This document shows, piece after piece, positions 15,805 to 25,644 of a stretch of DNA of 64,000 nt. Positions within the stretch are counted from its first letter, which is position 1, and each line of letters begins with the position of its first letter. Position numbers and translations under genes: made by a program. Below the pieces are notes generated by a model. The model was not told where the DNA came from. It saw nothing but the letters and a program-made list of their open reading frames with translations, and made no database searches. Origin of the DNA: an uncultured Saprospiraceae bacterium (GTDB lineage Bacteria; Bacteroidota; Bacteroidia; Chitinophagales; Saprospiraceae); NCBI GenBank assembly GCA_938007965.1, contig CALLMH010000016.1, positions 1 to 64,000 on the forward strand, written 5' to 3'.

Positions 15805-17603
15805 GGAAATTATTAATAATCCTATTCTTTTTTATTGTTAGCATCTGCCAAGCACAAGTTGATGATATATTCCGCTGTGTCAGAGAGTCTAATATTGAAA
15901 CTTGTCTCAAGAGTAGTAAATCAACAATAGACCCAGTAACGGCAGAATTACTTACTGCTTATATATCAATAGATCAAGTAAATACAAGTAATGAAAATAT
16001 AACTCTACCTCGGCCAATCACTACAATAGATTCAGCATTGTACTATTTGATAGAGGCTGATTACATTCTTAAATCAGGTAATGCAAATGAAGAAAGTGCA
16101 TTTCTATATTATAAAAATGCACTTTCTTTAAATATAGGAATAGAGATAAGATCGGAAATTCATAGAAAAATCGGTAATTATCTATCGCTTGCATCTTCTG
16201 ATACATTGTTGAATGTGTATTATATAGATAACTATAAAGCGATTTGTTATGATACTTTAGATTGTTTGTGGAGTGAATTCATAGCCTTAAAATTTGAAGT
16301 CCAGAAAGCTAGAATTGGTGAAAGAACTCCAAGATTCGATTTACGACCTTGGGAGCGCATTTTATCGGTATCAGAGGCTAATCAATATCATAATCTGTTC
16401 TTGGATGTATTATGTTTTTATGCTTCTTTTCTTGTTTATTTTCCGGATCAACTCGATAAATCCATAGAAATAAATAAGAAGGGATTGGTTGTCGCAGATA
16501 TGATAGGAGAAGAGTGTCTCCAACAGCATGAATTTCTATTGAAAGCGAATATAGCCAATGTTAAAATGAATCAAGGAGAATATGCTCAGGCTTTGGAAGA
16601 ACTTCGAAGTTTTGACAACGAAGTAATCACTGTGCAGAAGTTAGATAATCAGGCCATATACTATAATTGGATTGCGGAATGTTATGCACATCTCAACATG
16701 CCGGATTCTGCCGTCACCTACATGAAAATAGCAAATAGGGCAGAAAAATCATCTGAGAATTCTAAAATATCGAAAGCGGTACGTGATATCGATGAAAAAT
16801 ATCGAAACGACGAGCTCAAAAACAATTTATTAATAGAAGGAAGAAAGAGAAAAGAGCAACAATTGTATTTTGGTATAGCCGTTTTCGTTTTTCTTTTAGT
16901 CCTGCTTTTGGGATTTTTTATACTCAATTCATATCGGTTAAAAAGAAAAATACTGGAAGAGTCTTTCTCTAGAAGTCAAACAGAGAGTAAATTAAAAACA
17001 CTCACTGCCCTCTCCTCAGAACGTACCCGTATCGCTGGAGAAATGCACGATGACCTCGGCGGAGGACTCACGACCATCAAGTTCCTATCTCAAAATCTCC
17101 ATCGGAAGATCGAAGATGATGAACAAAAAATCCAGCTCCAAAAAATAGTCACGCACAGTAAAAACCTCGTCAATAATATGAGCGAAATTATATGGGCTAT
17201 GAATGCAGGTTTTGATACGGTAGACAATCTAGTCGCCTATAGCAGAAGATACGCTTATGAGTACTTAGAAGATTATGCTATAGATCTATCTTTTAGGTCA
17301 GGTGGTGATATTGGAGATATCGAGATATCGGGAGAGAAGCGTCGAAATATATTCTTGGTGATCAAGGAAGCATTGCACAATATAGTAAAGCACAGTAATG
17401 CTGACATCGTCAATATCAGATTCGATATGAATGGAAACCAACTGACCATACGCGTCGCTGATAACGGTAGAGGTCTCCCTGACGAACTACGTCTCAATGC
17501 CAATGGACTCAAGAGCATGCGTTCTAGAATCGAAAGCATGGGCGGCAAAATCACTTTTACAAATAATAAAGGCCTAATCGTCGAAGTGTTAATACATCTG
17601 TAG
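15792..17603 (+). CDS. TPR-containing sensor histidine kinase, NarL (HisKA_3) type
   Basis: The 603-residue protein has a signal peptide (residues 1-21), a periplasmic helical region with TPR-like repeats (about 60-330), one transmembrane helix (about 357-380), a coiled linker and a HisKA_3 dimerisation domain with H419 in EMHDDLGGGLT. The HATPase_c domain follows: N-box EALHNIVKHSNA, G-box ADNGRGL and NGLKSMRSRIESMGG near the end. It should autophosphorylate and pass the phosphate to a LuxR-type receiver; the divergent regulator at 11696 is the only candidate in the window. It starts inside the preceding gene and is convergent with the GCS2 gene 14 bp further on. Confidence 0.9.
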   Translation: MENLRKLLIILFFFIVSICQAQVDDIFRCVRESNIETCLKSSKSTIDPVTAELLTAYISIDQVNTSNENITLPRPITTIDSALYYLIEADYILKSGNANEESAFLYYKNALSLNIGIEIRSEIHRKIGNYLSLASSDTLLNVYYIDNYKAICYDTLDCLWSEFIALKFEVQKARIGERTPRFDLRPWERILSVSEANQYHNLFLDVLCFYASFLVYFPDQLDKSIEINKKGLVVADMIGEECLQQHEFLLKANIANVKMNQGEYAQALEELRSFDNEVITVQKLDNQAIYYNWIAECYAHLNMPDSAVTYMKIANRAEKSSENSKISKAVRDIDEKYRNDELKNNLLIEGRKRKEQQLYFGIAVFVFLLVLLLGFFILNSYRLKRKILEESFSRSQTESKLKTLTALSSERTRIAGEMHDDLGGGLTTIKFLSQNLHRKIEDDEQKIQLQKIVTHSKNLVNNMSEIIWAMNAGFDTVDNLVAYSRRYAYEYLEDYAIDLSFRSGGDIGDIEISGEKRRNIFLVIKEALHNIVKHSNADIVNIRFDMNGNQLTIRVADNGRGLPDELRLNANGLKSMRSRIESMGGKITFTNNKGLIVEVLIHL

Positions 17604-17617
17604 AGCTGATCTCTTGA

Positions 17618-19540
17618 TTACTTCTTTTCCTCCAACCTCTGGATCAGCCGTCCCGAGATCCTCAAGAAATCCATCTCCGTAATCATTCCCGCTAATTCTC
17701 CGTTATTAATCACTGGTAAGCATCCGACATCATGTTTTTTCATGATCTTCATAGCATTGGTTATGGTATCATTATGATCTATTGTGATCGGATCATTGAT
17801 CATAACTTGCTCTACGGTATTTGTTTTCTGACTTCTCTTGTTTTTAATGAGGCTTCTTAATATCAGTCTACGAGATACGAGACCTACTAGATTACCTTTT
17901 GTATCTTCTACAGGTGCGTATCTTAGTTTTTGCCAATCCATCATCTCTGCTACTAATTCGATAATGTCTGATTTCTGCACTGTGAATAGATCTGTCACCA
18001 TGAATTCTGATACTTTTAGCTGAGATGGCTTATAATCCACTAGATCGCCGAGGTCTGGTGTTTTCCATTTATGCACAGGGATTCCACTTTGTTGATTTTT
18101 GATCATTGCAGCGGTTAGTACCGTCAGTGCTTCATCACGGGTACACTTCTTTATTAATTCTGTATATGATCTTAGCTGCCATCTGGCTCCATTCATATGA
18201 GATTCTGCACGTTCTTGTATTATACCTAGATATAGGTCGATATCCTTTTTCGCTACTTTTCTCTTTTTGAGTCCCCTTCTCGCAATCGGGATCAATTCAT
18301 TGATGATCAAGTCTACGCAAGTTACTTTCTTATCATTAAACCATGTGAATTTACTATCTATTCCAAATCTTGCAGCTTTCCCGAAGTTATCTCTTGCATC
18401 TTCGAAGGACATCAGTGTCCTGATATCTTCGACCTCGTCAGCCATACCCACAGTTAGTCCCAGCCAAAAGCATGCATTGGCCACTTCATCGAGTACAGTC
18501 GGCCCCGCTGGTATCACCCGATTCTCTATTCTAAGGTGAGGCTTTCCATTATCACTTATACCGTAACAAGGCCTATTCCATCTATAGACGGTAGAGTTAT
18601 GCACTTGAAGAGATCTAAGTTTCGGAACTTCACCATTCTTAATCATAGCGAGTGAGTCTTCTGTCACATCAGAACTGATCAGCACTCTAAATCGTGAGAT
18701 ATCTTCTTTGTATATCTCCATGATAGAATCTTGTAGCCAATCCCTACCGAAAGAAACTCTAGGACTCCGCTCTCTCATGTGATCATGGGTCGTACGCGTA
18801 TCAAGAGATTGTTGGAATAATGCGATCCTAGATTCGTGCCAGAGCCTTCTTCCAAAAACAATTGGCGAGTTGGCAGCTATGGCCATGACAGGAGCGGTGA
18901 CCGCTTGCGCGATGTTGTATACATGTACAAATTCGTCAGGATCTACCTGTAGATGGATCTGAAAGCTAGTATTACAGGCCTCCAATAAGGGGGAGTCATG
19001 CTTTAATAATAATTCGTCTATTCCGGTAAGTCGCAATTCATAAGAACTACCTATCAGTTGTTCGTTGATCGCCTCCATGAGTGCTTTGTATCTCTTCTTT
19101 GGGGTCAGATTCTTCATATCCAAGTCAAATTTCCTCAGCGTAGGAAGTATTCCTGTCAATACTAGATTCGTATCCATTTTATCTAGTACCGCTTGAATTT
19201 TATCGAGTTTGGTTGCATTTTCTTTATGAAGCTGACTGAAGCATGATTTTGTCAATTGTATCGGCGTAAGATTGGTCTCTAGATTAAACTTTGCCAGCTC
19301 GGTTTCTACCCAATCATACTTCTTCATCTTGTCCAGTGCTTCCATCGCTATGCAGTTGGGCTTATATGTATCTTTGTGTACGAGAGCCATCTCCTGCTCG
19401 GCACCCATACGAGTGATGCCAGTATCGAACCATTTATTGTCTATCATGTACTCCAGTGCTTGCACGTCTTTGAGCAGAGACTTGACGAACTTTTGCATTT
19501 GCTTCTGATCTGTCACTTTAGATACTCGTTGTTCTCCCAT
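17618..19540 (-). CDS. GCS2-type glutamate-cysteine ligase family protein with C-terminal CBS pair
   Basis: The first about 500 of 640 residues resemble the GCS2 carboxylate-amine ligase family (GAEQEMALV near residue 47, SFQIHLQV, RIENRVIPAGPT, HMNGARWQ), which joins Glu or a related acid to an amine. The last about 120 residues hold two CBS motifs (MVTDLFTVQKSDII and MINDPITIDHNDTI), a module that usually senses adenosine nucleotides. I know this fusion only from Bacteroidota-like genomes and cannot name the product; gamma-glutamylcysteine is possible but not shown. It is transcribed alone and converges on the histidine kinase gene. Confidence 0.8.
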   Translation of the reverse strand: MGEQRVSKVTDQKQMQKFVKSLLKDVQALEYMIDNKWFDTGITRMGAEQEMALVHKDTYKPNCIAMEALDKMKKYDWVETELAKFNLETNLTPIQLTKSCFSQLHKENATKLDKIQAVLDKMDTNLVLTGILPTLRKFDLDMKNLTPKKRYKALMEAINEQLIGSSYELRLTGIDELLLKHDSPLLEACNTSFQIHLQVDPDEFVHVYNIAQAVTAPVMAIAANSPIVFGRRLWHESRIALFQQSLDTRTTHDHMRERSPRVSFGRDWLQDSIMEIYKEDISRFRVLISSDVTEDSLAMIKNGEVPKLRSLQVHNSTVYRWNRPCYGISDNGKPHLRIENRVIPAGPTVLDEVANACFWLGLTVGMADEVEDIRTLMSFEDARDNFGKAARFGIDSKFTWFNDKKVTCVDLIINELIPIARRGLKKRKVAKKDIDLYLGIIQERAESHMNGARWQLRSYTELIKKCTRDEALTVLTAAMIKNQQSGIPVHKWKTPDLGDLVDYKPSQLKVSEFMVTDLFTVQKSDIIELVAEMMDWQKLRYAPVEDTKGNLVGLVSRRLILRSLIKNKRSQKTNTVEQVMINDPITIDHNDTITNAMKIMKKHDVGCLPVINNGELAGMITEMDFLRISGRLIQRLEEKK

Positions 19541-20034
19541 TTTTACCGATTTTAGAGTTTGAAAGTCAATTTATAAAATATCATGTGTTGAGCCAAATAA
19601 TAGACTCTTTAATCAATGATCCCATTTTATAAAGTACCAAATTCAAAAGATTATTTTCACAATATCCGAATACCCTTTTTCCAGAACTAATTCTATCAAT
19701 CTTGATTTTGAAGAATCACTTGAATTGCCGATCTAAATCAATCTATGAAGTTGATCAAACAAATATTTTTTAATTACGAAAAACTTAGATCCACACACCA
19801 AACAACCATCAAATAGATCATCAATTAATGTATACTTCGCATTTATTGAGTAATTGAGATATTAGTTAGTATTTATGTGTCGTTGTATATAAGACTTACT
19901 GAGTTTGATTTTAATTATTTAAGCATTTTTGATGTATCGGCCGTGTGGAAATACAGTGCTACAACTCATAAAATATTAAGACTCAGAATATATGTTAATT
20001 TTCTTACATTTGTGCTGAAATTCATAAAACGATT
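19541..20034. promoter_or_regulatory. Divergent intergenic region with -7 box for the GT117 gene
   Basis: About 490 bp of AT-rich sequence between divergent genes. TACATTTG at 20005-20012 fits TAnnTTTG and ends 22 bp before the ATG of the GT117 gene. Nothing else was recognised. Confidence 0.55.
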
Positions 20035-23000
20035 ATGACCTCACTAAAAAAGTATTTTAATATCACAGGAATAGCGATATTCCTTATCACATTTATTGTG
20101 TTTTTCATGTCTGCAGAGCGCGTTGGTAGCCTTTGGGATTGTGGAGAATTTGTGCTCGGAGCATACAAACTTCAAGTTGTTCACCCACCAGGAGCGCCTA
20201 TATTCTTGCTGATAGGTAGGATGTTTACTTGGTTAGCGACTATATTCTCAGATACTCCATCAGATATTGCTTTTGCAATCAATATTATGTCAGGTATGGC
20301 TACATCAGTAGCAGCCGTATTCGCAGGGTGGATCACCATGATGTTCGGTAAGATCGGACTAGTGGGAAGAAGCGGAGATACGGATGAAGGTCAAAACATT
20401 GCGCTTTCTTTCGCTGGACTGACTACAGGACTTGCGACTGCATTTGCATCTAGCATCTGGTTCTCAGCTGTGGAAGGTGAAGTATATGCGATGTCTACTA
20501 TGTTTACCGCGCTTACTTATTGGGCAGCTGTGAAGTGGTATTTCCTTCCGGATGAAAAAGATAGTGATAGGTGGTTGGTATTAAGTCTATTTGCTGCAGG
20601 TCTGTCAATAGGCGTTCACTTATTGAGTTTATTGACTTTTCCAGCGGTTGCATTGCTTTATTATTATAAAAAATATGAGAATAGAAATTTATTGGGAGGC
20701 GTCATAGCCCTTATAGCAGGTGTAGCCACTATTGCCTTTTATCAAAAAGTGATCATAGTAATGATCCCTACGCTATGGAAAAAAATGGATATATTCATGG
20801 TCAATAGTATGGGTATGCCGGTACATTCTGGCTTGATCCCAACGGCTTTAATTTTAGGTGCATTGGCATTTTTGATATTGAGGTATGCACACAAAAAAGG
20901 AAACTATACACTACAATTGTTTACCGTAGCTTCAATATTGGTGACCGTGGCATTCTCTACGATAGGTACAGTTGTAATTAGAGCCAATGCTGACACCCCT
21001 GTCAATATGAATACTCCGAGTGATGCCACTAGATTACTCCCATATCTCAACAGAGAGCAATATGGAGAGAGAGCATTATTATATGGTCCACACTATGATG
21101 CAAAACCGAAGAAAGTAGATCGTGAAGATAGATACGGTCTAGTAGATGGAAAATATGAAATCGTAGATGAGAAATTCACTTACGTATACGATAACAAAGA
21201 CAAAATATTATTTCCAAGGATAGGTCACACAGAATCTTCAAGACCAGACTTACATAGGATGTATCGTCAAAGATTGACGGGAGACATGCAAGGAAAACCT
21301 AGTATGGGCTACAACATGAAGTTCATGATGAAATATCAGATAAGCTGGATGTATTGGAGATATTTCATGTGGAATTTTGTAGGAAAACAAAATGGAAATC
21401 AAGGGTACTACTTCTGGGACAAAAAAGATGGACATTGGCTATCAGGCATTAAGCCATTTGATGAGGCTAAGTTGTACAATATGGATCAACTGCCAGATAC
21501 CATGGCGAATAATAAAGCGAATAATACCTACTATTTCCTACCATTGATTTTTGGTCTGTTTGGATTATTATGGCACTTCTCTAGAAGTCGGTTGGAGTTC
21601 GTTTCATTGTTGATAATGTTCTTATTGACGGGTCTTGGTATTATTATCTATTCTAATCAGCCACCGAACGAACCAAGAGAAAGGGATTATATCTTCGCGG
21701 GTTCCTTTATGGCATTTAGCATGTGGATAGGTATGGGCGTATTGGCCGTATATGATTTGCTGAAATCAAAAGCAAATATGTCAGGGATAGTTCCAGCGGC
21801 TATCGCAGGAGTCTTAGTATTATCAGCCCCTATAATCATGGGTTTCCAAAACTTTGATGATCATAGTAGAGCAGATATAGAAGCGTCAAGAGACTATGCG
21901 GCGAATTTCTTGAACTCTGTAGAAAAAGATGCCATACTATTCACCTATGGAGACAATGATACATATCCACTATGGTACGCACAAGAAGTAGAAGGAATAC
22001 GAACCGATGTAAGAGTCGTAAACCTCAGTCTTATTGCCGTAGATTGGTATATCAATAAGTTGAGAAATAAAGTCAACGATTCGGCACCACTGAATCTTAC
22101 CATCCCAGCGGATGCCATCAAAGGAAAGAAGAGAAACCAGGTGTTTTTCTTAAATCCTAATAATCCTAGCGATCAGGTTATCGATAATCCGATGCCAGCA
22201 TTGAGAGCACTAGAGCTGATTGCGGATCCTAGAAATGAGGAAAACGATCAGACGATCGTGACGTCTAAGAGCCTATTCATACCAGTCAATGAATCAAAGT
22301 TCCGAGCGACAGGCATGCTCGAAGGTGCTGATGATACAGAATTCGTAAAGAAAATAGATATCAAATATGCAAAAGGTAAGCGGTCTATGCTGAAGGATGA
22401 ATTGGCAGTATTGGACATTATAGCTTCTAACTTCTATGATAGACCGATATACTTCGCCACTACATGTAAAAATGAAAAACTCCAAGGACTCAATGATTAT
22501 ATGCAGCTAGAAGGACTCGCCCTACGGTTGGTTCCTATCAAAACGAAGAGTGATAAGACACTGGCAATATATGGAAGTGGTCGAGTGGCTCTAGATGCTG
22601 TGTATGAAAATGTGATGACTAAGTGGACTTGGGGTAACTTTGATAAAAAAGATCTATTCGTCGATAAAAATTATATGGCAGAAGTACAAGCTATGAAAAT
22701 GGCATTACTGAGAACAGCGGCAGAATTCAGCCAAATAGGCGATCATAAGAGAGCTGCCGATATGGCCAAAAAATACTTCGAAGGATTCCCACATATGAAT
22801 TTTGCATATGATGCAGGTGTGATACCATTTATCAATGTATTGGTCAGAGCGGGTGAAATAGAAGAAGCTAAAAAGCACCTGAGGATCTTAGCCAAAGAAA
22901 GCGATCAATATATGAAGTTCTTCGCTTCACTGGATGATGACGATATGTCCAGTTTTGAGCAAGACATGGGCTATTACATGAGAGGCATTACAGATGTCCT

Positions 23001-23091
23001 CCGATTAAGTAAAGATGTTCAAGATTCTGATTTTAATAAGGAGATGAATGATCTGTTGGGTCCGTATTCTTCGAGCTCGATAAGAGGATAG
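20035..23091 (+). CDS. DUF2723 / GT117 membrane glycosyltransferase-like protein
   Basis: The 1018-residue polytopic protein has the GT-C layout. The first luminal-type loop carries LWDCGEFVLGAYKLQVVHPP (residues 35-54) with the acidic residues expected at the active site. About ten hydrophobic segments fill residues 8-330 and 495-605. A PPNEPRERDYIF motif near 545 and a soluble C-terminal half with TPR-like helices follow. The family includes human TMEM260, an O-mannosyltransferase, and is common in Bacteroidota, where it may glycosylate exported proteins. Donor and target are unknown. It is followed by a terminator and rpiB. Confidence 0.85.
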   Translation: MTSLKKYFNITGIAIFLITFIVFFMSAERVGSLWDCGEFVLGAYKLQVVHPPGAPIFLLIGRMFTWLATIFSDTPSDIAFAINIMSGMATSVAAVFAGWITMMFGKIGLVGRSGDTDEGQNIALSFAGLTTGLATAFASSIWFSAVEGEVYAMSTMFTALTYWAAVKWYFLPDEKDSDRWLVLSLFAAGLSIGVHLLSLLTFPAVALLYYYKKYENRNLLGGVIALIAGVATIAFYQKVIIVMIPTLWKKMDIFMVNSMGMPVHSGLIPTALILGALAFLILRYAHKKGNYTLQLFTVASILVTVAFSTIGTVVIRANADTPVNMNTPSDATRLLPYLNREQYGERALLYGPHYDAKPKKVDREDRYGLVDGKYEIVDEKFTYVYDNKDKILFPRIGHTESSRPDLHRMYRQRLTGDMQGKPSMGYNMKFMMKYQISWMYWRYFMWNFVGKQNGNQGYYFWDKKDGHWLSGIKPFDEAKLYNMDQLPDTMANNKANNTYYFLPLIFGLFGLLWHFSRSRLEFVSLLIMFLLTGLGIIIYSNQPPNEPRERDYIFAGSFMAFSMWIGMGVLAVYDLLKSKANMSGIVPAAIAGVLVLSAPIIMGFQNFDDHSRADIEASRDYAANFLNSVEKDAILFTYGDNDTYPLWYAQEVEGIRTDVRVVNLSLIAVDWYINKLRNKVNDSAPLNLTIPADAIKGKKRNQVFFLNPNNPSDQVIDNPMPALRALELIADPRNEENDQTIVTSKSLFIPVNESKFRATGMLEGADDTEFVKKIDIKYAKGKRSMLKDELAVLDIIASNFYDRPIYFATTCKNEKLQGLNDYMQLEGLALRLVPIKTKSDKTLAIYGSGRVALDAVYENVMTKWTWGNFDKKDLFVDKNYMAEVQAMKMALLRTAAEFSQIGDHKRAADMAKKYFEGFPHMNFAYDAGVIPFINVLVRAGEIEEAKKHLRILAKESDQYMKFFASLDDDDMSSFEQDMGYYMRGITDVLRLSKDVQDSDFNKEMNDLLGPYSSSSIRG

Positions 23092-23101
23092 AAAAATAAA
23101 G

Positions 23102-23132
23102 AGCGATTTCATTGATTTGAGATCGCTTTTTC
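23102..23132 (+). terminator. Terminator after the GT117 gene
   Basis: AGCGAT (23102-23107) / ATCGCT (23122-23127), with an extra TC/GA pairing inside, followed by TTTTC. Confidence 0.7.
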
Positions 23133-23165
23133 ATCAAAAAAAATCCAACATATAAATAAACGCAT

Positions 23166-23597
23166 ATGAAAGTTGCAATTGGATGTGATCATGCAGGCTT
23201 TGATTATAAAGCTACCATAATAAGAGTACTGAAAAAAGAAGGTGTAGAGGTGATAGATAAAGGCACATACTCTACTGATAGCGTAGATTATCCTGACTTT
23301 GTTCATCCTGTGGCCAATCTTATAGAATCAGGGGAGGCGGACCTTGGGGTATTGATCTGTGGTAGTGGTAATGGCGTGTCCATGTCAGCGAATAAACACA
23401 GTGGTATCCGAGCGGCACTCTGTTGGAAAGATGAGATCGCATCACTTGCACGACAGCATAATAATGCGAATATCATTTCGATCCCCGCTAGATTTGTAAG
23501 TGCGAAGCTGGCAAGACAGATGGTGAGGACATTCATATCTACAGGATTCGAAGGGGGAAGACATCAGAGGAGAGTGGATAAAATAAGTAGGTGTTAA
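23166..23597 (+). CDS. rpiB: Ribose-5-phosphate isomerase B
   Basis: Interconverts ribose 5-phosphate and ribulose 5-phosphate in the pentose phosphate pathway. The 143-residue length is typical. Seen are the start MKVAIGCDHAGFDYK, VDYPDFVHPVA, and the active-site stretch GVLICGSGNGVSMSANK with the catalytic Cys near residue 70. RQHNNANIISIPARF follows. Its own transcription is likely because a terminator separates it from the upstream gene. Confidence 0.95.
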   Translation: MKVAIGCDHAGFDYKATIIRVLKKEGVEVIDKGTYSTDSVDYPDFVHPVANLIESGEADLGVLICGSGNGVSMSANKHSGIRAALCWKDEIASLARQHNNANIISIPARFVSAKLARQMVRTFISTGFEGGRHQRRVDKISRC

Positions 23598-23943
23598 ATT
23601 CTCCCAACCCAACAGTCCAAATAATTTACATCTTAAATATTACAAGTTTCTATTGCTAGCCGATTAGAAATTAATTTCCTAATGGTATTGATACTTGGTA
23701 ACGCTGTGTAGGGATGAATTTTTGGCATTCATATAAAATTGAAGTCCCAAACATCGACTAAAGTTTCACGGATCGCACTCAATGTGATGTTCTTTTTTAC
23801 AGCTTCATGGAATTAGAAGCTCGTTAATATTTCTAAAAAGTAGGTGGAAGAATTGGCTCTAACGCTTATAAATCATACTATTGCAAGCTTTTTGATGGGT
23901 TGCTGACTCGTCCTTTCTGTTTACAATGACAATACATACTATA
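23598..23943. other. Intergenic stretch without recognised features
   Basis: About 345 bp between rpiB and the M28 peptidase. No clear promoter box, RNA or conserved frame was found. The region probably contains the peptidase promoter. Confidence 0.4.
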
Positions 23944-25566
23944 ATGATGAAGAAAATAATACTTTTAGCATTGATTATAACGACTTATAATATTGATGCT
24001 CAATATATTAGCAGTGTTACTGTTCCTGATTCTGCAGCGACACTGGTAACAGATGAATCGGATCCGTCTGTAAAATATGCAAATACGATCACCGCCGAGG
24101 ATATGAAGAATCACCTTACAGTGTTGGCGGGTGATGGATTCGAAGGAAGAGAGACAGGAACAATAGGAAACAATCTAGCGGGGGATTATATTTCAAATTT
24201 CTTCAGATCTAATGGTCTGCTTAGTAAGACGGGTAGAGGAAATTATAAACAGCCAGTAGCTTTTACTTTTTCAAAATGGCAAGATATAGACATATTTGTT
24301 GGTGAGACTAGGTATAAGCACTTGTGGGATTTTTTAGCATTCCCAGACAAAAACAACAATATGCCCGCTATCACAGCTGATGAGGTAGTATATCTAGGGT
24401 ACGGTATTGATGATGCAAAGTACAGCGATTATGCAAAAAATGATGTTGCAGGTAAAGTCATCATGATCAATAAAGGAGAACCAATCAAAAAAGATAGTAC
24501 GTCATGGATAACGGGATCTTCGGAAATGTCGGAGTGGTCAACAGACATCAGCAAGAAACTAGAAGTAGCTAAGAAGAATGGTGTAAAGCTAGTATTGATC
24601 ATAGAGGATGATATCAAAAAAATGCTCGGAGAAAACAGGAGAAAACTTCTCGGCTCTGTAGTATCACTAGGAGACCTTACCAACGAAGAAATCACACTCG
24701 CCAACCATGCATATATCTCTAGTACGATCGCTAAAGATATAATTGCGAAGAAGGCAAAAAAAATAATCAAATCGAGAAAACGATCCAATAGAAAAGGGAA
24801 AGCGTGTGATGTTAGTCTTGAGACGATGTTCGTAATGAATATGTCAAAAGAAGCGAATGTATTGAAGGGAAATAATATCCTTGGGTACATAGAAGGGACT
24901 GATAAAAAAGATGAGGTCGTAATCGTATCTGCACACTATGATCACCTTGGAAAACGTGGGGATGATATATACAACGGAGCCGATGATAATGGATCTGGAA
25001 CTACGACGGTACTAGAACTTGCAGAAGCTTTTAGGCTCGCTGAGAAAGATGGTGTAGTGCCGAGAAGGTCTGTGGCTTTTCTTCTAGTTACAGGAGAGGA
25101 AAAAGGACTACTTGGATCAGAATACTATGCTGAAAATCCACTTTTCGACCTAGATAAGACTGTAGCGGATGTGAATATAGATATGGTCGGTAGAGTAGAT
25201 GATAAATATGCTGACAATCCTAATTATATATACGTAATCGGATCTGATAGACTGAGTACTGACCTCCATAAGATCAATGAAAGTGCGAATAAAAAATATG
25301 CGGGTTTAACACTGGACTATACCTATAATTCTGAAGAAGATCCGAACAGATATTATTTCAGGTCTGATCATTATAACTTTGCCAAAAACGGTATTCCTGC
25401 AATTTTCTTTTTCAATGGAGTTCATGCGGATTATCACAAGGCTTCAGATACAGTGGATAAAATCAACTTTGATAAAATGGCTAAAGTAGGAAGATTAATT
25501 TTTCATACCACTTGGGAGTTGTTGAATAGAGAAGATCGTATCGTGGTGGATGGGGTAGTAAAATAA
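23944..25566 (+). CDS. Secreted M28 family zinc peptidase
   Basis: Aminopeptidase-type M28 metalloenzyme of 540 residues. The start is set at tandem ATGs (MMKKIILLALIITTYNIDA) that open a signal peptide; the longer frame from 23926 adds six polar residues. The two-zinc ligands are visible: SAHYDHLG, GADDNGSG, GEEKGLLGSE, IDMVGR and, near the C terminus, GVHADYHKASDT. A PA-like insert domain lies between residues 120 and 290. No T9SS domain, so it probably acts in the periplasm. Gene order with the SurA-like foldase (78 bp apart) suggests a shared envelope role. Confidence 0.9.
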   Translation: MMKKIILLALIITTYNIDAQYISSVTVPDSAATLVTDESDPSVKYANTITAEDMKNHLTVLAGDGFEGRETGTIGNNLAGDYISNFFRSNGLLSKTGRGNYKQPVAFTFSKWQDIDIFVGETRYKHLWDFLAFPDKNNNMPAITADEVVYLGYGIDDAKYSDYAKNDVAGKVIMINKGEPIKKDSTSWITGSSEMSEWSTDISKKLEVAKKNGVKLVLIIEDDIKKMLGENRRKLLGSVVSLGDLTNEEITLANHAYISSTIAKDIIAKKAKKIIKSRKRSNRKGKACDVSLETMFVMNMSKEANVLKGNNILGYIEGTDKKDEVVIVSAHYDHLGKRGDDIYNGADDNGSGTTTVLELAEAFRLAEKDGVVPRRSVAFLLVTGEEKGLLGSEYYAENPLFDLDKTVADVNIDMVGRVDDKYADNPNYIYVIGSDRLSTDLHKINESANKKYAGLTLDYTYNSEEDPNRYYFRSDHYNFAKNGIPAIFFFNGVHADYHKASDTVDKINFDKMAKVGRLIFHTTWELLNREDRIVVDGVVK

Positions 25567-25644
25567 TGCTATACGAATCCACCACCGAATTCGTTAATGA
25601 TAGTACACCGATCTTATACAATGTGTAAGTGATAAATGTAAAAT

